A DNA stretch of 64,000 nucleotides from NCBI RefSeq assembly GCF_004339095.1, contig NZ_SMGQ01000011.1:1079652-1143651 (forward strand), given 5' to 3'. The stretch comes from Natranaerovirga hydrolytica. GTDB taxonomy: Bacteria; Bacillota; Clostridia; Lachnospirales; DSM-24629. The notes beneath the pieces are model-generated. The model was not told where the DNA came from, did no database searches, and saw only the letters and a list, made by a program, of their open reading frames with translations. Shown in pieces: positions 1 to 7,835 of this stretch (position 1 is the first letter of the stretch; every line of letters begins with the position of its first letter). The position numbers and the translations under genes were made by a program.

Positions 1-93
1 CAAATTGTTGTTAAGGATAAAAAAATTGGTAGAAATGATCCTTGTCCTTGTGGTAGTGGTCAAAAATACAAAAAATGTTGTATCAATAAGTAA
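1..93 (+). CDS. C-terminal end of a SEC-C motif protein, possibly SecA (5' truncated)
   Basis: Only the last 30 codons lie in the window. They carry a complete SEC-C zinc motif ([11 protein letters not shown] followed by KYKKCC), which in SecA binds zinc and contacts SecB or ribosomes. The preceding VVKDKKIG linker resembles the usual SecA tail, but free-standing SEC-C proteins share the motif, so SecA is only the leading guess. The stop TAA is followed at once by an intrinsic terminator. Confidence 0.6.
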   Translation, partial: QIVVKDKKIGRNDPCPCGSGQKYKKCCINK

Positions 94-95
94 AG

Positions 96-123
96 TAGGC
101 CTGTATTGTGCCTATTTTTTTTT
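96..123 (+). terminator. Intrinsic terminator of the SEC-C gene
   Basis: TAGGC at 96-100 pairs with GCCTA at 110-114 and is followed by a run of nine T. Confidence 0.7.
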
Positions 124-126
124 ATG

Positions 127-157
127 CAAAAAGTTCATAGCTTTAAGACTATGAACT
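127..157 (-). terminator. Intrinsic terminator of the rpsD-paralogue operon
   Basis: AGTTCATAG (132-140) and CTATGAACT (149-157) form a perfect 9-bp stem. On the minus strand the stem is followed by a short T run, just beyond the stop of the 238-residue gene. Confidence 0.7.
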
Positions 158-166
158 CCTTATCCT

Positions 167-883
167 TTAAATCAAACACCCTATTTTATTATTTAATGTA
201 TCTAAAAAACGCTTTTGTAGAAATTTATTGTGATATACATTTTTACACATATCATGCCATTCTTTTTTGCTCATTTCCATTTCTGCTTCTACAACTTCTA
301 CAAAGGCCTCTTCTTCTATTGCTCCACCACTTAAAACATAATCACTAACTTCTTTAGACGATTTTAGAACTTTAAAATAAATTTGTTTGTCTGTTTTATT
401 ATTCCACTTATTGTTATAGGCTTCTGCCAAATCAATTATTTTCTTCAAACAGTCTTCTTCTGATAACTGCCAATAGGTTTTGATTTCTTCTAGTTGTTTT
501 TTCATAAACGTTATGTCCTGAATGTTAATGGTGTTCTCAATCTCACACATCATCTGTAGCATTTCTTCACCTGTTGCTATAGGAATATTAAATCCTTCAA
601 CTGCATCATCTAACCAAGTAAAAAAACTTGTGGGAAGAAAGACATATTGCAAAAAACCTAATAGAGCATATACATTAGAATAATACCCCCATTGATTCTT
701 TAAAAAATCTTTATTATAATCTACAATCACTGTGTACACAAAAATAGAATCCTCATTTAATGATTCTCCTAAAAAACCATCTTTCCACATAGGTTTGTTA
801 TTATGAATAAGATGTTCCCAATATTGATAGGATTGATATTTTGATACTGTAGTTTTATTTGTTTTATTATTGTTACAAATCAT
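167..883 (-). CDS. Hypothetical protein co-transcribed with an S4 paralogue
   Basis: A 238-residue protein I do not recognise. It has no signal peptide and no clear membrane segment, and is rich in Trp/Tyr in its first half (for example WEHLIH, WGYYSN, FFTWLDD) with an acidic Glu-rich stretch near residue 190-205 (IEEEAFVEVVEAEMEM). The start ATG is preceded by AGGGGAGAT. It begins 21 bases after the S4 paralogue stop and is followed by a terminator, so it is probably the second gene of that operon and shares its Fur-type control. Function unknown. Confidence 0.75.
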   Translation of the reverse strand: MICNNNKTNKTTVSKYQSYQYWEHLIHNNKPMWKDGFLGESLNEDSIFVYTVIVDYNKDFLKNQWGYYSNVYALLGFLQYVFLPTSFFTWLDDAVEGFNIPIATGEEMLQMMCEIENTINIQDITFMKKQLEEIKTYWQLSEEDCLKKIIDLAEAYNNKWNNKTDKQIYFKVLKSSKEVSDYVLSGGAIEEEAFVEVVEAEMEMSKKEWHDMCKNVYHNKFLQKRFLDTLNNKIGCLI

Positions 884-904
884 TTTATCTCCCCTAACTT
901 TTGA

Positions 905-1501
905 CTATCTTGATGAATAAAACTCAACAACTAAGTGTTCTTCAATTTGTATCGGTATTTCTTCTCTTTCTGGCATTTTAATAAGGGTTGCTGCTCTTTT
1001 TTCCATATCTTTCTCTATATAGGGTAATGTGGCAAGATCATTTTCTTCAAAAACATCTTTATACATTTGAATGTTCATAGATTTTTCTGTAAGGGTTATT
1101 GTATCCCCAACTTTTATACCGTATGATGGTCTATTAACCTTTTGTCCATTCACTAAAATATGTTTGTGTACCACCATTTGTCTTGCTTGTCTAATGGATT
1201 TGGCAAAACCCATTCTATAGACCATATTGTCTAAACGACACTCTAAAAGCTTTACTAAAGCTTCCCCTGTTACTTCTTTTGATTTTTGTGCTTTGTCTAC
1301 ATATCTTCTAAATTGTTTTTCTAAAACACCATAATAGGCTCTTAACCTTTGCTTTTCTAAAAGTTGAATACCATATGTGGATAATTTTTTATCGGCTCTA
1401 CTTGTACCCGGTTTCGCTCTATTCATAGCTTTCGGATGTCCACAGACATTTAATCCTAATCGTCTACATTGTTTAAATCTTGGCTGTTTCATATTTGCCA
1501 T
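905..1501 (-). CDS. rpsD: 30S ribosomal protein S4 paralogue, cysteine-poor form
   Basis: S4 nucleates 30S assembly by binding 16S rRNA. The 198-residue protein has the S4 N-terminal domain and the S4 RNA-binding fold (residues about 85-150: [29 protein letters not shown]). The N-terminus keeps only Cys12 and Cys20 where zinc-binding S4 proteins have four cysteines, so it looks like a zinc-independent form. An upstream TTG abuts the AGGAGG site and cannot be used, so the ATG at 1501, nine bases from AGGAGG, is the start. It is monocistronic in ribosomal terms (no S11/S13/rpoA nearby), which suggests a second, conditionally used copy. A Fur-type box lies between promoter and gene. Confidence 0.9.
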   Translation of the reverse strand: MANMKQPRFKQCRRLGLNVCGHPKAMNRAKPGTSRADKKLSTYGIQLLEKQRLRAYYGVLEKQFRRYVDKAQKSKEVTGEALVKLLECRLDNMVYRMGFAKSIRQARQMVVHKHILVNGQKVNRPSYGIKVGDTITLTEKSMNIQMYKDVFEENDLATLPYIEKDMEKRAATLIKMPEREEIPIQIEEHLVVEFYSSR

Positions 1502-1520
1502 TCTATACAACCTCCTATTT

Positions 1521-1535
1521 CGATAATAATTATCA
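1521..1535 (-). promoter_or_regulatory. Fur-family box upstream of the S4 paralogue
   Basis: The 15-mer CGATAATAATTATCA matches the 7-1-7 Fur site TGATAATNATTATCA at 13 of 14 defined positions; the classic 19-mer at 1522-1540 matches 16 of 19. It lies just downstream of the -10 element, where a bound repressor would block transcription. Fur, Zur and PerR sites are similar, so the metal sensed is not decided. Confidence 0.75.
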
Positions 1536-1544
1536 TTTTCATTA

Positions 1545-1573
1545 ATTATATAAAATTATATCGTATTTGTAAA
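1545..1573 (-). promoter_or_regulatory. Promoter of the S4 paralogue operon
   Basis: -35 TTTACA (1573-1568), 17-base spacer, -10 TATAAT (1550-1545) on the minus strand. Confidence 0.65.
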
Positions 1574-1679
1574 GCTCTTTTTTTTGTTTTTTTATGAGAA
1601 ATATTAATATAACACTTCCCTCTACCTCAAAATAGTATTATAATGTAGTTAATATGAAAGATTTTCGATATATTCTAAC

Positions 1680-1708
1680 TTAACTTTGTGCTGTTTTTTA
1701 TGTATAAT
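1680..1708 (+). promoter_or_regulatory. Promoter of the MATE gene
   Basis: -35 TTAACT (1680-1685), 17-base spacer, -10 TATAAT (1703-1708), about 45 bases upstream of the start codon. Confidence 0.5.
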
Positions 1709-1754
1709 AGATATGATTGGATTGGATTTTTAATTGTAAGGAAAGAAGGATTTT

Positions 1755-3086
1755 ATGGATAAACTGTTTTCAAATAGGGATTTAAAACGATTAATTATCC
1801 CTATTATTATAGAGCAATTTTTAGTCATGTCTGTTGGGCTTGCAGACGTTTTAATGATCTCTCGAGCAGGAGAAAGCGCTGTTTCTGGTGTATCTCTTGT
1901 AGATAATATTAATGTGTTGTTAATTAACATTTTTACTGCTCTTGCAACAGGTGGCGCTGTTATTGCTTCTCAGTACATAGGTAAAAAAGATAAGGAAAAA
2001 GCTTGTACCACTGCTAACCAGCTTATACTGATTTCAATTGCTATCTCTACTCTTATTATGGTGATTTCTTTAATTGGCAATCGTGTTATTCTTAGCACTA
2101 TTTTTGGCAATGTTGAATCCAGTATACTGGAAAATGCTCAGGTATACTTTTTGTTATCTGCATTATCTTATCCTTTTTTAAGCATTTTCAATAGTTGTGC
2201 TGGGCTATTTAGATCTATGGGTAATTCCAAAGTGCCTCTGATAACTTCTACTTTTATGAATGTATTAAATGTTTTCGGAAATGCTATTTTTATTTTTGGC
2301 TTTAATATGGGGGTTACAGGGGTTGGTATAGCTTCTCTTATTTCTAGAGTAATGGCTTCTATTGTTATTTTTATACTTTTAAGAAAACCTGAATTGGATA
2401 TTCATATTAAAAAGAAATTTTCTTTTAAATTTGATTTGACAATGGTTAAGCAAATTCTTAACATTGGTATTCCAAATAGCTTAGAAAATAGTATGTTTCA
2501 AACTGGTAAGTTAATGGTTTTAAGCTTGGTTTCTACTTTTGGTACATCTGCTATTGCGGCAAATGCTGTGTCTAGTAAAGTGGCTGGTATGGCCATACTG
2601 CCTGGTCTTGCTACTGGCATTGCCTTAATTACCATTGTTGGGCAATGTGTAGGCGCTGATGATTATGAGCAAGCTACTTATTATACGAAAAAACTTTTAA
2701 AAGTCAGTTTTGTTGTATTAGGTCTTTTAAATATTTTTATTATTATTTTTGCACCCTTTATTGTCATGCTATTTGATTTAACTCAGCAGACCGCTGTTAT
2801 GACAACTCAAATTATTCGATACCATAGTCTATGTTGTATTCTGATATGGCCTTTATCTTTTACTTTGCCTAGTACGTTTCGTGCAGCTGGAGATGTTAGA
2901 TTCCCTATGGTTATTGCCATTGTATCTATGTGGACATTTAGAATTGGATTCAGTTATGTTTTAGGCAGCTATTTGGGATTAGGGGTTTTTGGCATTTGGA
3001 TTGCTATGACTATTGATTGGCTCTTTAGATCCCTTTGTTTTGTAATTAGATTTATAAGTGGCTCTTGGAAAACGAAAGCGACTTAA
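1755..3086 (+). CDS. MATE family efflux transporter
   Basis: A 443-residue inner-membrane protein with about twelve hydrophobic segments in two similar halves, the normal length for MATE/NorM-type Na+ or H+ antiporters that export drugs and cationic metabolites. Typical MATE patterns are seen: an N-terminal PIIIEQF segment, then GGAVIASQYIGKKD in the first half and AANAVSSKVAGMAILPGLATGIALITIVGQCVGA in parts in the second. GGAAAGAAGGA precedes the ATG. It stands alone on its strand and ends at a long hairpin shared with the convergent phosphoesterase gene. Substrate unknown. Confidence 0.9.
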   Translation: MDKLFSNRDLKRLIIPIIIEQFLVMSVGLADVLMISRAGESAVSGVSLVDNINVLLINIFTALATGGAVIASQYIGKKDKEKACTTANQLILISIAISTLIMVISLIGNRVILSTIFGNVESSILENAQVYFLLSALSYPFLSIFNSCAGLFRSMGNSKVPLITSTFMNVLNVFGNAIFIFGFNMGVTGVGIASLISRVMASIVIFILLRKPELDIHIKKKFSFKFDLTMVKQILNIGIPNSLENSMFQTGKLMVLSLVSTFGTSAIAANAVSSKVAGMAILPGLATGIALITIVGQCVGADDYEQATYYTKKLLKVSFVVLGLLNIFIIIFAPFIVMLFDLTQQTAVMTTQIIRYHSLCCILIWPLSFTLPSTFRAAGDVRFPMVIAIVSMWTFRIGFSYVLGSYLGLGVFGIWIAMTIDWLFRSLCFVIRFISGSWKTKAT

Positions 3087-3130
3087 TAATGCCCTTATGT
3101 CAATCCCGTTTAATTGACATAAGAGCATTA
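3087..3130. terminator. Long hairpin between convergent genes
   Basis: An 18-base inverted repeat with one mismatch (3087-3104 and 3113-3130) starts at the last base of the MATE stop region. Neither side has a proper T run, so it may act as a bidirectional terminator or 3'-end stabiliser. Confidence 0.5.
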
Positions 3131-3150
3131 AATGGGTTGTCTTTTCAATA

Positions 3151-4026
3151 TTATAAAGTAACCACTATGATCTCTGGTCTATTAAATAGTCTTAGGGGAA
3201 ATATACTGTTCCCCAGCCCTCTGCTTACAACCATAGTTGTATCCCTTTTTTTGACAACCCCTTGGGCATATGGAGGAAAGAACCCTTGTGATGGCGAATA
3301 TAACGGTCCAATAAAAGGCACTCGAATTTGCCCCCCATGTGCATGCCCTGCAAAAACTAAATCCATACCTGTTTCTACATATAAGTCAATCATTTCTGGA
3401 CGATGAACCAATAAGATATTAATCATATTGTCATCGTCGTTTTTAAGGTTGTTTAGCGTGTTTTTTACTTTTTGTTGAATAGCCTTTTGACTGTATTTTT
3501 TTCTGTTTATAAACCCAATATCTTTTAAGCCTATTATATTGATCTTTTTTTGATTATACTTTATGATTCTGTGCTCATTGTCTAGCATAATGACCCCTGA
3601 TTGATTTAAAAAAAGTTCTAGTTCTTTGTATTGTTTTGAGCTTGCTTCATGATTGCCTGTTACATAGTAAATAGGAGCTATCTCCATTGCTTCAAGAATA
3701 AAGTTTTTTGCACCATTCATATTAGAGCTGGTTCTGTCAATCATATCTCCTGTTACTACAATTATATTAGGTTTTTGTTTTTCTATTTTTTCAATTAATC
3801 GTTTTTGTTTTCTTCCAAAAGATTTGTTATGAAGATCTGATATGTGTATGATTTTATAACCACTTAAAAGTTCATCTACTTTCTGACTATCATAATACAC
3901 ATAGGTTGTGGTAATGATATTGTTTTGCCAAAAACAGAATCCTGCAATCACGCTAATGAATCTTATTAATTGGGTACTTAATTTATAGTTTTTTAATTTT
4001 CTTCTTATAACTTTATTCTTTTTCAT
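3151..4026 (-). CDS. Membrane-anchored metallophosphoesterase (YkuE-like)
   Basis: A 291-residue calcineurin-type phosphoesterase with one N-terminal membrane segment (about residues 20-42). Metal-binding motifs are all present in order: D64-x-H66 (ISDLHN), GD94 (TGDMID), GN125-H126-E, H208 (LLVHRP), and GH228-A-H230 (FAGHAHGGQ). Proteins of this type in Bacillus (YkuE) are dinuclear-metal phosphodiesterases at the cell surface; the physiological substrate is not evident here. AGAGGT precedes the ATG. Convergent with the MATE gene. Confidence 0.88.
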   Translation of the reverse strand: MKKNKVIRRKLKNYKLSTQLIRFISVIAGFCFWQNNIITTTYVYYDSQKVDELLSGYKIIHISDLHNKSFGRKQKRLIEKIEKQKPNIIVVTGDMIDRTSSNMNGAKNFILEAMEIAPIYYVTGNHEASSKQYKELELFLNQSGVIMLDNEHRIIKYNQKKINIIGLKDIGFINRKKYSQKAIQQKVKNTLNNLKNDDDNMINILLVHRPEMIDLYVETGMDLVFAGHAHGGQIRVPFIGPLYSPSQGFFPPYAQGVVKKRDTTMVVSRGLGNSIFPLRLFNRPEIIVVTL

Positions 4027-4175
4027 ATACGATACCTCTTACATTGGATCATTTATACTTCAGTGCACTTCTATGATATTATTTCATTCTATAGTGTCGT
4101 AACAACCATAATAAACCCTTTGATTTTTTCCTAATTACATCATACTATAAAAAGAATCTTTTGCCAATCATTGTA

Positions 4176-5921
4176 TTATATCCGCCAACCTTCTGCTTTT
4201 TCTCGAATTTTTAAGAATCTTCTATAGATACCTTCTTGGTTGATCAGATCCTTATGAGTGCCTTTTTGCTCTATTTGTCCATTATTCATCACAATGATTT
4301 GATCCGCATTTTGTATGGTTGCCATACGGTGTGTAATTATAATAATTGTTTTACCTTGTACCAATTCACTAATAGCTCTTTGAATAGCATCTTCATTTTC
4401 TGGATCTATACTAGCCGTTGCCTCGTCTAAAATAATTATGGGTGCATTTTTTAACATGGCTCTTGCTATGGATATCCGTTGTTTTTCCCCACCTGATAAA
4501 GTAGATCCAGCATCACCTATAACTGTATCATAACCCTGTGGAAGATTCATTATGAAGTTATGACAACACGCCTTTTTTGCTACTTCAACGATTTCTTCAA
4601 AAGTTGCTTCTGGCTTTCCAAATTGAATATTATTAAGTATGGTATCGTTAAACAAATATACCTTTTGAAATACCATACTTATATTTCTCAGCAAACTCTC
4701 ATAAGTCATGTCTTGAACATCTATGTCTCCAATTAATATGCTGCCTTTATTCACATCATAAAATCTTGCAATTAAGTTACAAATTGTTGATTTGCCACTT
4801 CCTGATGGGCCAATAATGGCTGCGGTTGTATTTTGAGGTATTGTAAAAGATACATTGTTTAAAACATTGTTTTTCTCATATGCAAAAGTAACCTCTTTAA
4901 AAACAATATCGTATTGATCTAGTGCTATATCTTCACTATGCTTATGGATTACATTTGCTTCTTCTATGGTATCTAATTTATCCAAAGTAGCATCTATTAT
5001 TTCTAATACGTGAACGGAATCATTCACCTTTTCAATATGTCCAAATATAACAAATGAAAATATAGTCATCATAATCATCATTGGAATATCCATAATGCCT
5101 TTAGTCGTTAGTATAGATGAAACAATCACAATGCCTATAGCGGCTATCTTAAGAGAAAAATGATGCAGACAATTATAAGGCACATAATTTTTCTCAATCT
5201 TTATATTAATATCCTTACCTTCTTTGTAAGCTCTACGAATCCCTTCTTTTGAAATCCCATCTTGCTTAAATGCTTTTACCACCGGCATCCCTCTTAAGTA
5301 TTCTATCGTTGCTGCAATCATATTATCTTGTGCTTTTTGATGGATCGGTGCATTTTCATTGCTTTTTTTGCCTAAAAGTTTCAGGAAAAATGCAGAACAT
5401 AATATGCCTATTACAGATATTAAAGCGATCCACCCATTATAAAAAGCCAAACATAAGACCATTGCAAATGCACTTATATAGGCATTAACGACTGTATCAA
5501 TCATCTTCATACCATACATTTCTACAAATGCTAAGTCTGTTGTGACTGCTGAAGTAATCTGCCCTGTATTTTGGTTATTAAAAAAACCTAATGATACTCT
5601 TTTTAATGTATTACCAATTTGTATTCTTTTTTCTGCTGTTACCTCTACACCTATACTTTCTTGTGCTGTAGCTCTTAGATAGGCAAATACAAACCTTCCT
5701 AGCACACAAAAAATCATAAACCCTAGCATATAAAAAACCACGTCTATACCTAATACACTATTGCCCTTCTTATCTTCTAAAATAAGATTTAATCCATGTG
5801 CTGCTGCCATAATGGGCAATGCTATAAAAATGGCGTTAAAAAAAGAATACACAAAACCTATATACAAACGTTTTTTTCTATTTCCTGACCATTTAATAAT
5901 GCGTTTGATTGTTTTAAACAT
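4176..5921 (-). CDS. ABC transporter, fused membrane and ATPase domains (second half-transporter)
   Basis: A 581-residue half-transporter: six-helix ABC-exporter-type membrane domain (about 15-310) and ATPase with Walker A GPSGSGKST (371-379), signature LSGGE (475-479), Walker B IIILDE (495-500). It overlaps the preceding gene by eight bases, so the two very likely form a heterodimer. In fold and pairing they resemble YbtP/YbtQ and IrtA/IrtB, exporter-shaped proteins that import ferric siderophores. The neighbouring ECF genes and Fur boxes support an iron or metallophore import role, but export cannot be excluded from sequence alone. GAGAGGTG precedes the ATG inside the upstream gene. Confidence 0.88.
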   Translation of the reverse strand: MFKTIKRIIKWSGNRKKRLYIGFVYSFFNAIFIALPIMAAAHGLNLILEDKKGNSVLGIDVVFYMLGFMIFCVLGRFVFAYLRATAQESIGVEVTAEKRIQIGNTLKRVSLGFFNNQNTGQITSAVTTDLAFVEMYGMKMIDTVVNAYISAFAMVLCLAFYNGWIALISVIGILCSAFFLKLLGKKSNENAPIHQKAQDNMIAATIEYLRGMPVVKAFKQDGISKEGIRRAYKEGKDINIKIEKNYVPYNCLHHFSLKIAAIGIVIVSSILTTKGIMDIPMMIMMTIFSFVIFGHIEKVNDSVHVLEIIDATLDKLDTIEEANVIHKHSEDIALDQYDIVFKEVTFAYEKNNVLNNVSFTIPQNTTAAIIGPSGSGKSTICNLIARFYDVNKGSILIGDIDVQDMTYESLLRNISMVFQKVYLFNDTILNNIQFGKPEATFEEIVEVAKKACCHNFIMNLPQGYDTVIGDAGSTLSGGEKQRISIARAMLKNAPIIILDEATASIDPENEDAIQRAISELVQGKTIIIITHRMATIQNADQIIVMNNGQIEQKGTHKDLINQEGIYRRFLKIREKAEGWRI

Positions 5922-7713
5922 TTTTATACACCTCTCTTATATCATTATGAACAACCCATTTTTTCGTGCTTATATGTGATTGCCACATATCTTTATAAAG
6001 TTCACAGTGTGAAAGCAATTCTTGATGCGTTCCTGTCTCTAGAATGCGTCCTTTTTCTAATACAATGATTGTGTCTGCATTTTGAATAGTGGATAGCCTA
6101 TGGGCAATAACCAATAAGGTTTTTCCTTTTGTTAGTGAAGCAATGGATTTTTGAATCTTATCTTCATTTTCTGGATCTGTAAAAGCTGTTGCCTCATCTA
6201 AGATAACGATTGGTGCGTCTTTTAGAATGGCTCTCGCAATGGCAATTCTTTGTTTTTCGCCTCCTGATAATTTTGCGCCTGCTTCTCCAGCATATGTCTC
6301 ATAACCTTTTTCCAAATTTTGTATGAAGTGATGACAATGGGCTGCTTTTGCAGCTTGGATAACTTCTTTATCAGAGGCCTTTGGATTACCTAGTCTTATG
6401 TTCTCCATTAAAGAACAATTAAATAAAAAATTATCTTGAGTTACAAAACTGACAGTATCCATAAGTTGCTCTAATGGCATATTTTTAATATTGACGCCAC
6501 CAATTTTAATCGTTCCCTTTGTAACATCCCAAAAACGTACGATTAGTTTTGCCAATGTGGATTTACCCCCTCCTGAAGGACCTACAATTGCTCCAAAAGT
6601 GCCTTCTGTAAGGGTTAAATTAATGTCTTGAAGAACATGGCTATCTTTAATAGAATCTTTACCCTCATTTTCTAAGTCATAAGAGAAAGATACATCTTGT
6701 AGCTCTATAGGATATCCTTGAAGTTTTGCATTTTCTTTTACTTGATCAAGGACTTTCATATTTAAAAAAGCACTTGCATCATTGACAGCAAATTCAATGG
6801 TTTTCAAATCATTAACAAACACTGTAAAGCTGGTTAAAGGTGCAACAATACCTAATGATAGAATTAAAGAAATGGCAATATCCGCGGGACTAATTGAACC
6901 ATTAATATACAAAAACATTCCCATAGGCATTGTTCCCATTAAAGTGGATGGCAATACTGAAGCACCAAAAGTCATATGTTTCCAAGTACTTCTAAACCAC
7001 TCTAATGTATATTGTTTAAAGGAATTAACTGCTTTCTCAAATCTTTCATAGGAAGATGTAGATTGGTTAAATGCTTTAATCACTTCTATACCTTCTACAT
7101 ACTCAACAATAATACTGTTAACATGATTGCTTGCTTCCATATAGTCGGCATATTGTTTGTTAAATCCTTTGAGCATCATACCATAGACAATGGCTGCTAT
7201 GGGGATTGTCATTAAGGCTGCTAAAGCCATTCTCCAATCTATTATAATCAAATAGACATATACACCTATGGATAAAAGCAAATTAGAAATACCTTCTGGA
7301 ATTAAGTGTGCCAAAGGCAATTCTATTGTTTCGACTCGATCAATAATAACACTTTTCATTTTACCTATTTTTTGATTTAGAACACTTCCAAGGGGGGCTT
7401 CCATTAATCTCTTCGTAATCTGAATGCGCATATTTTCCAGAATGCTATACGCTGAGATATGAGCCAATACAGTTGAAATCCCATGAAAAACAAACTTTAT
7501 ACTATAACCTCCCACACTGATTGCTATCCATAATATAATGTCATTAATATTTTGATGACCATCAAAAAACATGGTGATAATTCTATAAACACCTACATAA
7601 GGGACTAATCCCCCTACCACACTAATAATGGCACATATAACTGAAATAATCATTTTCATCTTGCAAGGTCTAGCAAAATAAAAGACCGTTTTTAACCAAT
7701 TTTTTGCTTCCAT
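5914..7713 (-). CDS. ABC transporter, fused membrane and ATPase domains (first half-transporter)
   Basis: A 599-residue half-transporter with six membrane helices (about 18-310) and an ATPase with Walker A GPSGGGKST (378-386), LSGGE (482-486) and Walker B VILDE ending at Asp506-Glu507. Both subunits of the pair have complete catalytic motifs, so the pair should have two working ATP sites. The start ATG lies only about 15 bases beyond a terminator-like hairpin, with AGAGGTG between them. Translationally coupled to the next gene. Likely substrate is a metallophore or haem-like compound, inferred from Fur-like sites and the ECF neighbours. Confidence 0.88.
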   Translation of the reverse strand: MEAKNWLKTVFYFARPCKMKMIISVICAIISVVGGLVPYVGVYRIITMFFDGHQNINDIILWIAISVGGYSIKFVFHGISTVLAHISAYSILENMRIQITKRLMEAPLGSVLNQKIGKMKSVIIDRVETIELPLAHLIPEGISNLLLSIGVYVYLIIIDWRMALAALMTIPIAAIVYGMMLKGFNKQYADYMEASNHVNSIIVEYVEGIEVIKAFNQSTSSYERFEKAVNSFKQYTLEWFRSTWKHMTFGASVLPSTLMGTMPMGMFLYINGSISPADIAISLILSLGIVAPLTSFTVFVNDLKTIEFAVNDASAFLNMKVLDQVKENAKLQGYPIELQDVSFSYDLENEGKDSIKDSHVLQDINLTLTEGTFGAIVGPSGGGKSTLAKLIVRFWDVTKGTIKIGGVNIKNMPLEQLMDTVSFVTQDNFLFNCSLMENIRLGNPKASDKEVIQAAKAAHCHHFIQNLEKGYETYAGEAGAKLSGGEKQRIAIARAILKDAPIVILDEATAFTDPENEDKIQKSIASLTKGKTLLVIAHRLSTIQNADTIIVLEKGRILETGTHQELLSHCELYKDMWQSHISTKKWVVHNDIREVYKNV

Positions 7714-7727
7714 AAATTCACCTCTAT

Positions 7728-7763
7728 AAAAAAAAGATTAGTTAAAGCGCATTAACTAATCTT
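7728..7763 (-). terminator. Terminator hairpin directly upstream of the ABC pair
   Basis: Perfect 12-bp arms (7734-7745 and 7752-7763, six-base loop) followed on the minus strand by a run of eight T. It would stop read-through from the ECF genes. It sits only about 15 bases before the next start codon. Confidence 0.8.
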
Positions 7764-7772
7764 GATTCTAAT

Positions 7773-7787
7773 TGATAATCCATATCA
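7773..7787 (-). promoter_or_regulatory. Probable Fur box upstream of the ABC pair
   Basis: TGATAATCCATATCA matches the 7-1-7 Fur site at 12 of 14 defined positions. A possible -10 TAGAAT lies at 7770-7765, which would place the transcript start inside the 5' arm of the adjacent terminator hairpin. The -35 is poor. Confidence 0.5.
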
Positions 7788-7835
7788 ATACCACTCTGCT
7801 CATTTAATTTTACTCCAATTGGTCAAAAATTTATA

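Noticed and set aside
3065-3406. 113-codon plus-strand frame over the phosphoesterase gene
   Set aside because: Antisense shadow of a well-supported gene; no ribosome binding site or domain.
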